DNA of 6,182 bases from Gammaproteobacteria bacterium (GTDB lineage: Bacteria > Pseudomonadota > Gammaproteobacteria > Chromatiales > Chromatiaceae). The notes under the pieces are model-generated. The model was given only the letters and a program-made list of their open reading frames with translations. It did not search any database and was not told the origin of the DNA. Each line of letters starts with the position of its first letter. The stretch's first letter is position 1. A program made the position numbers and the translations under genes. Positions 5,910-6,182 of the stretch are shown in pieces. The stretch covers positions 1 to 6,182 of the forward strand of contig JADGBD010000122.1 in assembly GCA_015231665.1 (NCBI GenBank), written 5' to 3'.

Positions 5910-6182
5910 TCATCTGGACTCATTCCGCAGGCGCGGATCGAAGGCGTCGCGCACCACGTCGGCGAAGAGGTTGGCCGCCAGTACCAGGCTGAACATGAAC
6001 AGCAGCGAAGCCAGCAGGGACCACCAGACCAGGGGGTCGCGGGCCATTTCCAGGCGGGCGCTGTTGATCATGTTGCCCCAACTGTAGGTGGTGGGGTCAA
6101 CGCCGATGTTGACGTAGGACAGCACCGCCTCCGCCAGCACCAGGCCGCTGAAGTCGAGCACCAGGGTGATCAGGACGATGTA
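5910..6182 (-). CDS. OppC/DppC-type ABC permease, C-terminal part
   Basis: These 90 residues are the C-terminus of an inner-membrane permease subunit of a peptide/nickel-type ABC importer; the gene runs off the right edge. The first visible residues are YIVLITLVLDFSG. This leads into the family signature LAEAVLSYVNIGVDP, then SWGNMINSAR, a last membrane helix (WWSLLASLLFMFSLVLAANL) and the typical end ADVVRDAFDPRLR. The EAA loop that contacts the ATPase should lie upstream, outside the window. A GTG at 6161 is an internal valine and not a start, because the frame stays open and family-like beyond it. It is on the same strand as the fused ATPase and would supply one of its two permease partners; the other is expected further upstream. 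The pattern resembles the longer OppC-like permeases more than E. coli YejE, by memory only. Confidence 0.88.
   Translation of the reverse strand, partial: YIVLITLVLDFSGLVLAEAVLSYVNIGVDPTTYSWGNMINSARLEMARDPLVWWSLLASLLFMFSLVLAANLFADVVRDAFDPRLRNESR

Noticed and set aside
5699..5923. A 74-codon minus-strand frame and an 87-codon plus-strand frame (5824-6087) in and around the intergenic gap
   Set aside because: Both translate the inverted-repeat arms (each contains FALLCVLCV) and overlap the repeat element or the permease gene; they are products of the repeat and not genes.

Overview
This 6.2 kb window comes from a GC-rich proteobacterial chromosome, probably a gammaproteobacterium. That rests on the strong likeness of the PerM-type protein to the E. 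coli PerM C-terminus as I remember it, and on gene content; the genus cannot be read from the sequence. Every supported gene lies on the minus strand, so transcription runs from position 6182 towards 1.

Right part (about 3689-6182): the end of a peptide-type ABC importer locus. The C-terminal 90 residues of an OppC/DppC-type inner-membrane permease enter from the window edge. They are followed by a 667-residue protein that fuses the two importer ATPases (OppD-like plus OppF-like). The two genes are separated by 217 bp of non-coding DNA. This gap holds a 172-bp element bounded by near-perfect 38-bp inverted repeats built from short GACGCARAG units, which looks like a dispersed MITE-like repeat. 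No substrate-binding protein is visible here; it may lie upstream, outside the window.

Middle (3542-3688): a 147-bp intergenic region. Its AT-rich half holds a possible sigma70 promoter and two overlapping dyads of the LysR T-N11-A type. These lie just upstream of a LysR-family regulator and suggest autoregulation.

Left part (1-3541): four tightly packed minus-strand genes that look like one transcription unit. They are a LysR-type regulator of the CysL/YeiE/CbbR sort, a 136-aa conserved-looking cytoplasmic protein of unknown function, a PerM/AI-2E-family membrane protein, and a histidinol-phosphate aminotransferase (HisC). The first two are separated by 2 nt, the next pair overlaps as TGATG, and hisC follows after 43 nt. 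Only HisC has a firmly assignable biochemical role. Why it shares a unit with perM and the regulator is unclear, and the link may be one of co-transcription only. A possible next gene begins at the left edge.

I did not find an obviously new multi-gene system. The parts most worth a second look are the inverted-repeat element inside the ABC operon, the dyads before the LysR gene, the unknown 136-aa protein, and the duplicated four-cysteine motif in the fused ATPase.
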